64,000 bases of DNA. It comes from an uncultured Cohaesibacter sp. (GTDB lineage Bacteria; Pseudomonadota; Alphaproteobacteria; Rhizobiales; Cohaesibacteraceae). Location of the stretch: positions 4,167,501 to 4,231,500 of the forward strand of contig NZ_OY821667.1 in assembly GCF_963682185.1 (NCBI RefSeq). The letters run 5' to 3'. The notes beneath the pieces are model-generated. The model searched no databases. It was not told the DNA's origin and was given only the letters and a program-made list of their open reading frames with translations. Both the position numbers and the translations under genes were made by a program. The first letter of the stretch is position 1. Each line of letters begins with the position of its first letter. Shown piece after piece: positions 26,814 through 35,284 of the stretch.

Positions 26814-27914
26814 ATGACCATGAACCGAGATATCTCCCGCCGGATGGCGATCAAACTGGTGGCCGCCGGGCTTGCCGCTCCGGCGCTTGTGCACGCCAAT
26901 GTGGTCAACGCCGCCGAGTTGGATCGGGCGATTGGAAGTCTTCTCATGGTGGGCTTTTCAGGCAAGAGCGCTGGAGGCAATTTCGCCCGCACCATCGCCA
27001 GCCACATTGCCAAGGGCAGGGCGGCCTCGGTTGTCTATCTCTCCACCAATGTCGGCACGCGCAAGGATGTGCTGGGGCTCAACAAACTGTTTCATGATGC
27101 AGGTGCCACGCATATCGCCATCGATCATGAAGGAGGCACGGTGCAGCGCCTCAAGGAGCGGCAGGGCTTCACCCGCATTGCCTCCGCGCTCAGCATCGCC
27201 AAAAGCACCAATCCCGGTGGCGCGGAAAAGATCTATGCCGTTGCCGCAAGAGAACTATCCGAGGCAGGCTTCACCTTCAATCTGGGCCCTGTGGCAGATC
27301 TTCATCGCTCGTACAATCCGGTGATAGGCAAGAATAAGCGGTCCTATGGCAAGGATGCGGCCACCGTGATCCGCTATGCGGGGGCTTTCGTGAAGGCTCA
27401 CCGTCGCTACGGTATCACCACGGCGCTCAAGCATTTCCCCGGACACGGGCTGTCCAAGGCTGATAGCCATAACGGCTTTGTCGATATCCGCGATACGTGG
27501 CAGCCAGAGGAATTGACGCCATTTGCCGAACTGGTCCGGCAGGGACTGGCCGACTGTATCATGTCCGGCCATCTCTATGTGCGTGTGGGCAAGGATAGCA
27601 ACGGCGAATTGACAACCTTTTCCAAGACCCTTGTACGCGACGCCCTTCGACGCCGCATGGGCTTTAATGGCCTGATCATGACCGATGATCTCAATATGGG
27701 GGCTGTACGCAAGGTGGCAACACCACGTGAAGCTGCTATTCGGTCGGCTCAGGCCGGGTATGACATTCTCTTGTTGTCCAACAGCCTCAAGCCCGATGCC
27801 AATCTTCCCGCCGAAGCCGTCGGTTGGATACGCGACGCGGTGCGACAGGGACAGATCAGCGAAAAACAGGTTTTGGATAGTGCAGCCCGATTGCGTCGCT
27901 CGCGTTCGGCTTGA
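26814..27914 (+). CDS. GH3 beta-N-acetylhexosaminidase, NagZ-like, Tat-exported
   Basis: 366 residues. The N-terminus has a twin-arginine signal (ISRRMAIKLVAAGLAAPAL). The glycoside hydrolase family 3 body has the NagZ His/Asp dyad motif KHFPGHGLSKADSH and the nucleophile motif MTDDLNMGAV. Family members remove terminal N-acetylglucosamine, e.g. in peptidoglycan recycling; a Tat signal makes this one periplasmic or secreted, unlike cytosolic NagZ. Follows hisG after a 146-base gap; probably its own transcript. The ATG at 26814 is chosen because the Tat signal begins there, despite a weak ribosome site. Confidence 0.85.
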   Translation: MTMNRDISRRMAIKLVAAGLAAPALVHANVVNAAELDRAIGSLLMVGFSGKSAGGNFARTIASHIAKGRAASVVYLSTNVGTRKDVLGLNKLFHDAGATHIAIDHEGGTVQRLKERQGFTRIASALSIAKSTNPGGAEKIYAVAARELSEAGFTFNLGPVADLHRSYNPVIGKNKRSYGKDAATVIRYAGAFVKAHRRYGITTALKHFPGHGLSKADSHNGFVDIRDTWQPEELTPFAELVRQGLADCIMSGHLYVRVGKDSNGELTTFSKTLVRDALRRRMGFNGLIMTDDLNMGAVRKVATPREAAIRSAQAGYDILLLSNSLKPDANLPAEAVGWIRDAVRQGQISEKQVLDSAARLRRSRSA

Positions 27915-27957
27915 TGAGCCTTATGAGAGACGCTACGGGCTTCGCTATGGTCACTTT

Positions 27958-28302
27958 TTAGCGATGGGCGCGGTAATAACCCTGCGCCAGCTCGGGATAA
28001 TGATAGACAAGCGTGGCAAACACGGTTTCATCCACGGCATAGCCCAGACCGGCTGAAATGAGATGAGCGCACTGTTCGGTGCGGCTCTTCAGGCTGGAAA
28101 GGGAAAGCCCGCTGCGTGCACCCAGATCATAGGCTTCGCGGAACGACATGATGCGGGCGCGAAAACCGGCCTTCAGAACCGCAATGGTTTCGGCGCTGGC
28201 TGCTTTTGTCGTTGGATTTCCTGTGCGGCTGTCAGCTTCCTTGGATAGATTGGAGGCGTGGTTGACAGGAAAATCGTAGCTTTGATCGATTGCTTCAAAC
28301 AT
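27958..28302 (-). CDS. hypothetical protein of 114 residues
   Basis: I do not recognise this protein. It is soluble, with an acidic/polar N-terminus and a helical core (ETIAVLKAGFRARIMSFREA, then LSLSSLKSRTEQCAHLISAG) and ends LAQGYYRAHR. A strong AGGAAGGAAAC site precedes the ATG at 28302, so translation is likely. Convergent with the hexosaminidase gene. A 57-codon frame ends right at its ribosome site (see findings). No catalytic motif. Confidence 0.6.
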   Translation of the reverse strand: MFEAIDQSYDFPVNHASNLSKEADSRTGNPTTKAASAETIAVLKAGFRARIMSFREAYDLGARSGLSLSSLKSRTEQCAHLISAGLGYAVDETVFATLVYHYPELAQGYYRAHR

Positions 28303-28736
28303 TGTGTTTCCTTCCTAACATGCCCATGGACAACGCCCATGCACGGGTTTGGAAGACTGACGACAACAGGTAAGGGAACTCCGCTTGGTTGCGCCCATCT
28401 TCGCGGTTTGCAAAGATGCCGCCACATCCCCGTACAGGTGCCACCTTGCCGCGGTCGGCAGGTTGGCGAGGGCGTCAGCCCTTCTCATGATGATGGCGTC
28501 ACAAATAGAGCAACTTTGAGACGGAATCAAGCCTGTTGTGGATTATTGCTGCTCTGAAGACTGCGCATAGCGGAAGAAATGTACTTGGACAGATGTTCAA
28601 TTTTCTCGCATAGATTGAACCGGGGATGTGACTTGGGACGCTTGTGTGGATGATCTCCAACTGAAGAAACGGCAATCAGTAGGCTAGGTTCGTTGAATGC
28701 AACAACAAGGGATTGCTGTGAAAACAAAAGAAATAA

Positions 28737-28760
28737 GAGGTCGTCATAAGACGACCTCTA
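28737..28760 (-). terminator. strong hairpin, probable terminator
   Basis: AGAGGTCGTC (28737-28746) and GACGACCTCT (28751-28760) form a perfect 10-base stem with an ATAA loop. On the minus strand it is followed by TTATTTCTTTTGTTTT, so it would end a leftward transcript such as the small frame at 28744-28905, whose stop codon lies inside the stem. Confidence 0.65.
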
Positions 28761-28905
28761 GTGACGGTGAATTGTGGGGACCGTCCTTAGAAAGACTATT
28801 TTCTTCGCTCATCTGGTGTCTTGTTGGGGAACCAACACCGAGAGCTGTTTTTTTCTTGGGCCTTTCTTGATTTTGATAATACGCATAGTTGGCCTGATTT
28901 TCCAT
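28744..28905 (-). CDS. possible small protein (53 residues)
   Basis: A 53-codon frame starting MENQANYAYYQNQERPKKK. It is polar and basic with no membrane segment. It ends in a strong hairpin with a U tract (28737-28760), and a 9-base palindrome overlaps its start codon (28898-28920). Hairpin terminator and dyad make a real leftward unit plausible, but ribosome-site support is poor and there is no homology I recognise. Confidence 0.3.
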   Translation of the reverse strand: MENQANYAYYQNQERPKKKTALGVGSPTRHQMSEENSLSKDGPHNSPSLEVVL

Positions 28906-28920
28906 AGTGCTTATGGAAAA
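28898..28920. repeat. 9-base palindrome around a small frame's start
   Basis: TTTTCCATA (28898-28906) and TATGGAAAA (28912-28920) are perfect inverted arms with a 5-base spacer. It overlaps the start codon of the small minus-strand frame at 28905. It may be an operator. Confidence 0.5.
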
Positions 28921-29506
28921 AATGCATGTAGAAGTCGAAAAATGGCATGTTATAAAGCGCAAAACTTGTAATTCCTTATTCGGTTAGGCTTGAATAGGCC
29001 TGTATAAAATAAATATTATTTATAAAATCCACGTGTAATTTTAAAGTTGTTCTTTGTTGTTCTATCGAACTATACGAATATTCGATTGATGGTGTGCCAT
29101 TTTTGAATCTATTTTAATAGTATAGAATCTTTTTAATGTGCGGGAATTTGCAAGTTTTCTTCGCTAGACCCTGTCTCTTGCACCCAATTCAATTTAATTA
29201 GAAATCTAGATAAAAATACGGATGTTGTCTTATTGTTTCACGCGGTTGTAGGTTCGCTCTTTACTCGGGCAGCCAAACGGTGCCTGCTGCCGGTAAACTT
29301 TTCTTAACCCAAAAACTGGAAACGGGCGTGTACTAAAAGTTGCAGTGCGAAAATAGGGGCTGCGCAGATGCCATCTTGCATTTGGCTTCTCAAAAGCGCA
29401 TGCATCTGTTGGGATGAATCGGGCTTGCTGACGGTTTCAGATTGCGTTGCGTTTCTCCTTTCCGCTTCGGGCGCGGCATGGCCCGCCATCCATCAAATGG
29501 AGATGT

Positions 29507-30247
29507 GTGTTGCTGTGCGCTTTGGATTTCGGGTTGGCTCAAGGCATTGATGACGCCATCATTCAGCTCGTGCGGGCGGGGAAGATCGGTTCGATTGCCT
29601 GCTTGCCGGTGTCTGATCTTTGGCCCAAGAGCGCAAACGGCTTGCACTCCTATCTCAAGGCTGCACCAAAGCGTCCTATCGTGGGCTTATGTCTGACTAT
29701 AACCGGCCCTTTCTCACCACTCTCGACCGGATTTACTCCAGAGAATCGCGATCAGCAGGGCTATTTGCCACGCAGGAAGGACCTGGCCAGTGCGGCGCGG
29801 CGTTTCGAGCTGGATGAGCGAACGCTTGAAGCGGAGTTTCGAGCCCAATTCCGGCGGTTCACAGCGCATCTGGGGAGCAGTCCGCACTTTTTGGTGCTTC
29901 AGCCTGAGATCCTCTATTTTGCTGCTGCTGCCCGGGCTGTCACCGGCACTCTTGGAAAATTTGAGGCAGCAACCCTGCCGGTCATATGTCCATTGCTGCC
30001 GCAAGCCAACGGTTGGAAGGATAAACTGGAAAAACGCCATATCTGGCGTGCCAATGATCATATGCGGGAGCCTTGGGTGCGGCGCGCCTTGATGGAGGCC
30101 CCCAGTGCTGAGCGGTTGCCCCCTAAAAGCAGCTGGCTGCAGGATGGCAAGATCTGGACGGCTATAAGGCCCGCTTTTGAAGATGAACGGTTGAACCGCT
30201 TCGATCCGGATCCTCAGGTTCGGGTAAAACAAATGCGTTGGTTTTGA
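29507..30247 (+). CDS. ChbG/HpnK-family protein lacking active-site residues
   Basis: 246 residues that align by pattern with the YdjC/ChbG/HpnK carbohydrate deacetylases. The family start CADDFGLS appears as CALDFGLA (residues 4-11), the VGLHLTLT motif as VGLCLTIT (59-66), the GHQHVHL metal motif as VLQPEIL, and the final CHPG region as AIRPAF. So the first metal Asp and the conserved histidines are lost while the frame stays open. The GTG start at 29507 follows GGAG and places the fold at residue 1; an extension to 29447 is possible. It is probably not a deacetylase; role unknown. It lies in a gene-poor accessory stretch. Confidence 0.6.
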   Translation: MLLCALDFGLAQGIDDAIIQLVRAGKIGSIACLPVSDLWPKSANGLHSYLKAAPKRPIVGLCLTITGPFSPLSTGFTPENRDQQGYLPRRKDLASAARRFELDERTLEAEFRAQFRRFTAHLGSSPHFLVLQPEILYFAAAARAVTGTLGKFEAATLPVICPLLPQANGWKDKLEKRHIWRANDHMREPWVRRALMEAPSAERLPPKSSWLQDGKIWTAIRPAFEDERLNRFDPDPQVRVKQMRWF

Positions 30248-31003
30248 TCTCGGTCCAGAGATATTTCCTAATTTGTATGGATGATTCGCCTTTTTACCCG
30301 TTGTGATTGGTATTGGATTTGTCCTGTTGCAACATTTCCGAGTATAGAGAGCAACTTGCCACTTGAGTTCTCGTTGTATCGCGGTATTCTTGTATTGCAT
30401 GTAGGATGCCACCATATGGAACACCTTTTATGTCAGTACATGTTAGGCGCCTGCATTTTATACTGGGGGACAGTGAAAAAAATCTGAAATTTAGGGAGCG
30501 CGCAGATCAGCTGTTTATCGGTTGACGCATAGCTATACTGAATTTTGGATCGATCAATCCAAGCATAGCGCTTCGATTGGAAGGCCTGGAGTGAAATGAC
30601 CTCCGGCTTTTAAAGCTTTTCTCCAGAATTAAGACGGTTTCGCAGCTGTTTTATCAGTTGTAATGCTTTGGGGGCTCTCTGGCCACCTTGGTCGCATAAG
30701 ATTTGCGAAGGGTTTGGGTGAACAGAACATAGTCGCGGTCGGATACGGTCCGATGCTGCGACAAGGCGGGCTACTTTTCGGGGGACTGGTGGCCCGCCTC
30801 TTCTGTCTCTGCCGGAAAGACCTGGTCGATCGGCTCTCGTCAACGCCCATTCACTCAACAGCGATGCAATTGGATAATTGCAACCTAAATGTAAGGTCTC
30901 TGCGATAGGAAAGACGACCCGAGACGGCTCTTTTCCCATTTTTCAACATGGAGAAAATGCGTTTTATGCGTATTTATGAAACCTCCGATTTTACCTTGCT
31001 CAA
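30248..31003. other. gene-poor stretch with a broken reading frame
   Basis: About 750 bases between convergent genes. A minus-strand segment at 30654-30839 looks like decayed coding sequence and is listed separately. TTGGAT/ATCCAA arms near 30548-30565 form a small dyad. The rest is AT-rich with no further support. Confidence 0.4.
30654..30839 (-). pseudogene. possible gene remnant with internal stop
   Basis: One minus-strand frame encodes 22 protein-like codons (PIDQVFPAETEEAGHQSPEK), a TAG at 30771-30773, then 38 codons ending SDRDYVLFTQTLRKSYATK, AREPPKHYN and a TGA stop. Codon use and residue mix resemble genes in this window more than the other frames do. No start codon precedes it. The parent family is not recognised. 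This could be chance. Confidence 0.25.
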
Positions 31004-32002
31004 TCAAATCAAGTAGAGTTTGAACCGTCCTTGACCAAAAGCCAGCATTGAGCCGCAATGAAGCAGCTCGCCAAGACGCAGCAATTGGATAATTTTCAGA
31101 CGATTTTGATCTGGCAGACGAAGCTGCAACAGTCCGGTCTGGCCCTGCATGGCGATAGATGCGCTACGCTGTTGACTGACGGCGCGATTCCATTTGACTT
31201 CAGCCAGACCTGCATCATCAAACTGACAATCAGAGAGTGCCTGTTTGATCTCGGTGACGTCACCATCGGGCGATACGCCATGCCAGCGGGCAACCTCTGC
31301 CGCTCGATCAATCAGTCCCGCAAGAAACTGGTCTGCAATGGATTGCTCTGTATCACCTGCTTCATAATGGAAGGGTGTCACGAATGAGAGCATGGCTCGC
31401 TCGGCGTCCTTCTGTTCATCATCAAGGCCCGTCCAGACATTCTCGACCGAACGGATCAGAACGCTGTCGCAGACGGGCCCGAGCCCGCCTATATAAATGC
31501 CTTCTTCAATCGCTCTGTGGCAGGCATCCGAAATTTCACTCGCCCATAATAGGCCCAGTCCGAATAGACGCATGGTAATGCGCACACTGGTGGCGTCTGC
31601 GGTTTCCGTGCGCAAAATCCAGGGGGGTGTGATCCGGCTGGCCCTGTCACCGGTCTTGTCTTGCGGCAAATTAAAGAAGACCTGAAAGCCGCAGGCCGGC
31701 CCCCAAGGGCAGGGCAGTCCGGCCAACGCTTCTCTTGAGGCCGTCTTCATTAGCTGCGATCCAATGGCTTGCCGCACAGCGCCGGGAAAGCCGGGATGTT
31801 GCGCCAGAGGACCATCGCCCTCGCATTCAAAGGTAATGTCGCGAACGGTCAGACTTGTAAGGAACTGCTCAAAGCTGCAAACACTCGCTGGATCTCTCAT
31901 TAACTGATGCAGGTCGTTGCCAGTGGGCGCGATGGCCGGTGCAAACAGGAATGTCGGATTCTGGGATGCCGTACTATAGGCGTCAGGGGAAATCTTGTTC
32001 AC
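31004..32002 (-). CDS. orphan Cas6-like RAMP protein
   Basis: 332 residues. The C-terminal third has the Cas6 (PF10040-type) signature: WNRAVSQQRS, then QGQTGLLQL, LLRLGELLHCG and a glycine-rich ending AFGQGRFKL (residues 271-329). The middle has CPWGPACGFQVFF and ITPPWIL followed by RLFGLGLLWASEI and IGGLG, matching the family's first RAMP half. Cas6 proteins cleave CRISPR precursor RNA. No other cas gene or CRISPR array is in the window, so the substrate is unknown. GGAGA precedes the GTG at 32002; a GTG at 32014 is an alternative. AGGTGG/CCACCT (32035-32051) lies upstream. Confidence 0.65.
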   Translation of the reverse strand: MNKISPDAYSTASQNPTFLFAPAIAPTGNDLHQLMRDPASVCSFEQFLTSLTVRDITFECEGDGPLAQHPGFPGAVRQAIGSQLMKTASREALAGLPCPWGPACGFQVFFNLPQDKTGDRASRITPPWILRTETADATSVRITMRLFGLGLLWASEISDACHRAIEEGIYIGGLGPVCDSVLIRSVENVWTGLDDEQKDAERAMLSFVTPFHYEAGDTEQSIADQFLAGLIDRAAEVARWHGVSPDGDVTEIKQALSDCQFDDAGLAEVKWNRAVSQQRSASIAMQGQTGLLQLRLPDQNRLKIIQLLRLGELLHCGSMLAFGQGRFKLYLI

Positions 32003-32034
32003 GATGCTCTCCACAAAACACGGGAAGGATAATC

Positions 32035-32051
32035 AGGTGGAAGCGCCACCT
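32035..32051. promoter_or_regulatory. small dyad upstream of the Cas6-like gene
   Basis: AGGTGG (32035-32040) and CCACCT (32046-32051) form 6-base arms with an AAGCG spacer, 33 bases upstream of the start at 32002. Operator or 5' leader hairpin; role inferred. Confidence 0.35.
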
Positions 32052-32240
32052 TCATTGCTTTTCTCGTGTCTATATTTGGAGAGTCGACCGGGCCTTGTCG
32101 ATTAAAACAGAAGGGCGATTTTAAAGCAGGGTGGTTTTTGCGGCAAAGAAGCAGCTAGATTCAGCAAAGAAAACGACAAATGAAGCGCGCCGTGACAGTG
32201 TCCTCAAATCCACGCAATCCTTTTCATTCTCGCTCGAGGG

Positions 32241-32708
32241 TCACTTCTTCATGCCTGCAACAAACTCGCGCAGAGAGATAAGGCTCCGCTCGGCATCGTC
32301 AATCGCCGTCATGATGGTGACGGCTTCGCGATGGTCAATCCGCCGGTCCTTAAGAGCCTGATCAATGGTTTCCAAGACATCAGACGCTTCAAACACGATG
32401 CGGTGCGCAGCCTGAAAGATATGGTCTTCGCTTTTTTCCGGTTCGGCTTCAATCCGCTCGGCTGCAACAAATGCGGTGCCCTTTAAGAGATAGCTCACAA
32501 GCGAAGGGTCTGGGAAAAACGCAATAAGCCTGCGGATTTCATCAGCGGAAAATGGAGTCACGCCCTGTAGCCGCTGATAGAATGACTGGTAGCTCATGTC
32601 TGTGCCTTTGGCGACAGACGCAATGTCATATCGATTACTTTCCGTGATGGCTTTGCGGACGAGGAAGCCGAAATGCTTTCCCCTGTCTTTGGTCTTGAGT
32701 TGGCTCAT
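32241..32708 (-). CDS. CII/CP76-like DNA-binding protein
   Basis: 155 residues. The N-terminal half reads like the phage regulatory CII-type (CP76) family: an HTH-like segment (IASVAKGTDMSYQSFYQRLQG), then TPFSADEIRRLIAFFPDPSLVSYLL, and a C-terminal helical tail (DHREAVTIMTAIDDAERSL). Such proteins bind DNA, often in prophages or chromosomal regulatory units. GGAAG precedes the ATG at 32708. It is the next minus-strand gene upstream of the Cas6-like gene (239-base gap), so they might be functionally linked. No other phage genes nearby. Confidence 0.6.
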   Translation of the reverse strand: MSQLKTKDRGKHFGFLVRKAITESNRYDIASVAKGTDMSYQSFYQRLQGVTPFSADEIRRLIAFFPDPSLVSYLLKGTAFVAAERIEAEPEKSEDHIFQAAHRIVFEASDVLETIDQALKDRRIDHREAVTIMTAIDDAERSLISLREFVAGMKK

Positions 32709-32836
32709 GGGGCTTCCAGTCAAGATGCAAGAGGTGAGTCAAAAAGGTCTGTGCAACCATATATTGTTTGTGGTTGCATAAAAAGCCCTTGAGGCTCAAG
32801 ATTGCATTTGATCTAGATTTTCAGGGAATAACCTTG

Positions 32837-33316
32837 TTATTCCTGAGCGCAGGGAACCATGGCGCCATCCGGCTCAAGAATCAGATGTTTGGAGTTCTTC
32901 GATTTCTCGACAATCTCTGCCAGTGTATGCTCATTCAGGCTGGCGACAAACTGTTTGACAGAGCGGGATATGACGCGTGACATTTCGCAGCCGCCAAACA
33001 TCGGGCAGTCAGGCTGAGGCTCATCATTGCATCGCGGACAAAGGCATTCGACCACGCCAAAGTCGGCTTCCATCACCTTGGCGACATCACCCATGCGGAT
33101 TTCTTCGGGCGGCATGCCCAGAACAAGCCCACCGCCGCGCCCGCGCGTGGTCTTTAGAAACCCGCTGTTGGACAATTTCGCTATCAGCTTCATGCAGTGT
33201 GTGCGTGACAATCGCAGAGCCGAGGCTACGGTTTCCACGGTCAGGCTCCGCTCGTCATTCATGGCGACCAGCATTAAAATCCGATAGGCGAAATCGGTCC
33301 CTTTGGCCAATCTCAT
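32837..33316 (-). CDS. Rrf2-family Fe-S regulator, NsrR-like
   Basis: 159 residues. Winged helix at the N-terminus (RLAKGTDFAYRILMLVAM and LSRTHCMKLIAKLSNSGF), then a Cys cluster (VECLCPRC...DCPMFGGC) that could ligate an iron-sulfur cluster, and the NsrR-like tail FVASLNEHTLAEIVE. NsrR represses nitric-oxide defence genes and senses NO through its cluster. It carries more cysteines in this loop than the classical three. Start ATG at 33316 (MRLAKGT) follows GAGGTG. Divergent from slyX. Confidence 0.8.
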   Translation of the reverse strand: MRLAKGTDFAYRILMLVAMNDERSLTVETVASALRLSRTHCMKLIAKLSNSGFLKTTRGRGGGLVLGMPPEEIRMGDVAKVMEADFGVVECLCPRCNDEPQPDCPMFGGCEMSRVISRSVKQFVASLNEHTLAEIVEKSKNSKHLILEPDGAMVPCAQE

Positions 33317-33502
33317 ATGACACCTCGCTCTGGTTATAATGCATTGGTGAAGGTGCGAGGGCACTTTTGCTTTGAGCTGCATCAATAATGGAGATCAAAG
33401 TCATGTTTTTACCGTTTCATCTTGCATGATAGAGGCAAAAATGTGCTATTAGCGACCAAGACCTATATAAAACAGCTTCAGGTGAAGCGAGGGAGACGCC
33501 AA

Positions 33503-33712
33503 GTGACACAGGAACTCGAGAGCCGCGTTGTCGATCTGGAAATCCAGATCACGCATCAGGCCAACACGATCGAGGATCTTTCGCAGATGGTATCCCGCCA
33601 ATGGGACATCATGGATCGACTGACCCGACAGGTAAAAATGCTTCAGGATAGTCTGGTCGAACTGGAGGAGAATTTACCCCCTCCGGGCAATGAGAAACCA
33701 CCGCATTATTAA
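33503..33712 (+). CDS. slyX: SlyX family protein
   Basis: 69 residues, all coiled-coil, with the family pattern ELESRVVDLEIQITHQ and the C-terminal ending EKPPHY that marks SlyX. The function of SlyX is unknown (near FKBP gene slyD in enterobacteria, but not here). A GTG start follows GGGAG. A bidirectional terminator follows. Confidence 0.88.
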   Translation: MTQELESRVVDLEIQITHQANTIEDLSQMVSRQWDIMDRLTRQVKMLQDSLVELEENLPPPGNEKPPHY

Positions 33713-33729
33713 GCATTACCAGAACAAAC

Positions 33730-33761
33730 AAAAAGGTCAGCTTGTGAGCTGACCTTTTTTT
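33730..33761. terminator. bidirectional terminator between slyX and MCP gene
   Basis: AGGTCAGCT (33734-33742) and AGCTGACCT (33747-33755) form a 9-base stem with a TGTG loop, flanked by an A run on the left and T7 on the right. It ends slyX on plus and the PAS chemoreceptor gene on minus. Confidence 0.88.
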
Positions 33762-33799
33762 ACGCCCCTTGCGCGAGCCTTTATAGGAGCGGCTCGCTG

Positions 33800-35284
33800 C
33801 TATTGAGCCAACTGTCGAGATGCTTCGCGAACACTGCTGGTGGAGCTATCCATGTGGGCGGTCGCCTGCGAAATTGTCTCCACATTATCAGTGATGGTGG
33901 CAACCCCGATGGAAGCCGTCTGCATGTTGCCCGAAATATCGCGCGTCACGGCAGACTGTTGCTCGATGGCAGTTGCGATGCTGCTCGAGATTGTGCTTAC
34001 CTGCTGGATGACTTCCTTGATCGCATGGATCGCGCTCACCGCTCCGGCGGTTGATGTCTGCACCGAGTTGATGCGCGCGCTGATATTCTCGGTCGCTTTC
34101 GTGGTCTGGGAGGCCAGTTCCTTGACTTCCGATGCCACAACGGCAAAGCCCTTGCCAGCTTCTCCAGCACGCGCTGCTTCGATGGTCGCGTTCAGAGCCA
34201 ACAGGTTGGTCTGCGCCGCGATGCTGTCGATCAGCTCGATCACGTCGCCGATGCTCTGGGCGTCATCCGAAAGGCCGCTCATGATTGCTTCTGACTGTGT
34301 GGCTTCGGACACCGCCTGATCTGACACGCTCGTTGCCTGATTGACCTGACGACTGATTTCTTCAATGGAGGCAACCAGTTCCTCGGCGGCCGCCGCCACG
34401 GTTTGCACACTGGAGGAGGCTTGCACCGCGGCGTTTGCTGCGCTGGCGGCCTGCTCATTGGTACTGGAAACGGTATTGGCAATATCGTTAAGATTGCTAT
34501 CGATCTGCTTCTGGATCGCGCGACGGCGCAGACGCTCTTCCACCATTTCGGTGATATCGGTCGCAAATTTGATCACGCTGACCGGGCGGCCCGTTGCATC
34601 GAAGATCGGCGTGTAGGTTGCCTGTATCCAGACATCGTGGCCGTCTTTGGCCTGACGTTTGAATTCACCCGAGTGGAACTTGCCCGCCTGAAGGGTTTCC
34701 CAGAATTGTTTGTAATCGTTGCTGGCTGCATAGTCAGCATCAACAAACATGCGGTGATGTTTGCCCTGAATTTCTTCAAGACGATAGCCCAACGTCTGGA
34801 GGAAATTTTCGTTTGCTGTGCGAATGGTGCCCGTGAGATCAAACTCGATAACGGCCTGAGAGCGGTTCAATGCCTCCGATTGGCCTTCCAGCTTTAGCAG
34901 GTGAATCTTTTGCTCTGTTATGTCGCTTGCGAGCATGACCACCTTGGTTGGCTTGCCTGCGCGGTTTTTAACCACACAATAATGGGCTGAAATCCAGATT
35001 GGATCACCGCTTTTGTTGATACGGGCGAAGTCTCCAGAATGATCTTGTCCCTGGCGCAGGGCTGTCCAAAGAGCACTGTCGGCAGACTTGTCGCTACCGG
35101 TATCAGGCACGAAGATCGAATGGTTCTTGCCCTTTATCTCATCAAGCCCGAAGCCACATAAGCGTTCGAAGAGCGCGTTACCGTCAAGAATGGTTCCTTC
35201 AAGGGAAAATTCGGCGATAACTTGAGCCCGACTGATAGCATCGATCTTGGCTTTGTCTGAGCTATTGCTAACTATAGAGATCAT
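33800..35284 (-). CDS. soluble PAS-PAS methyl-accepting chemotaxis protein
   Basis: 494 residues without membrane segments. Two tandem PAS domains (about residues 20-120 and 140-245, each with a W-x-A-x-Y-type beta strand: [10 protein letters not shown] and [12 protein letters not shown]) are followed by an MCP signalling domain (about 260-494) with the conserved hairpin tip [20 protein letters not shown]. It should be a cytoplasmic receptor sensing redox state or a small ligand through PAS, coupled to CheA/CheW (not in this window). GAGGAAA precedes ATG at 35284. Shares the terminator with slyX. Confidence 0.92.
   Translation of the reverse strand: MISIVSNSSDKAKIDAISRAQVIAEFSLEGTILDGNALFERLCGFGLDEIKGKNHSIFVPDTGSDKSADSALWTALRQGQDHSGDFARINKSGDPIWISAHYCVVKNRAGKPTKVVMLASDITEQKIHLLKLEGQSEALNRSQAVIEFDLTGTIRTANENFLQTLGYRLEEIQGKHHRMFVDADYAASNDYKQFWETLQAGKFHSGEFKRQAKDGHDVWIQATYTPIFDATGRPVSVIKFATDITEMVEERLRRRAIQKQIDSNLNDIANTVSSTNEQAASAANAAVQASSSVQTVAAAAEELVASIEEISRQVNQATSVSDQAVSEATQSEAIMSGLSDDAQSIGDVIELIDSIAAQTNLLALNATIEAARAGEAGKGFAVVASEVKELASQTTKATENISARINSVQTSTAGAVSAIHAIKEVIQQVSTISSSIATAIEQQSAVTRDISGNMQTASIGVATITDNVETISQATAHMDSSTSSVREASRQLAQ

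Larger units (their letters stand above)
28303..29506. other. gene-poor accessory stretch
   Basis: About 1.2 kb with only weak small frames. It contains a GC-rich leader segment upstream of the 114-residue protein (28318-28500), a perfect 10-base hairpin at 28737-28760, a palindrome at 28898-28920, and strongly AT-rich sequence from 28960 to 29230. No RNA gene recognised. Confidence 0.4.

Noticed and set aside
28316..28530. Structured riboswitch upstream of the 114-residue protein
   Set aside because: GC-rich and able to fold, but none of the conserved cores of known riboswitches (TPP, cobalamin, SAM, glycine, fluoride) could be matched.
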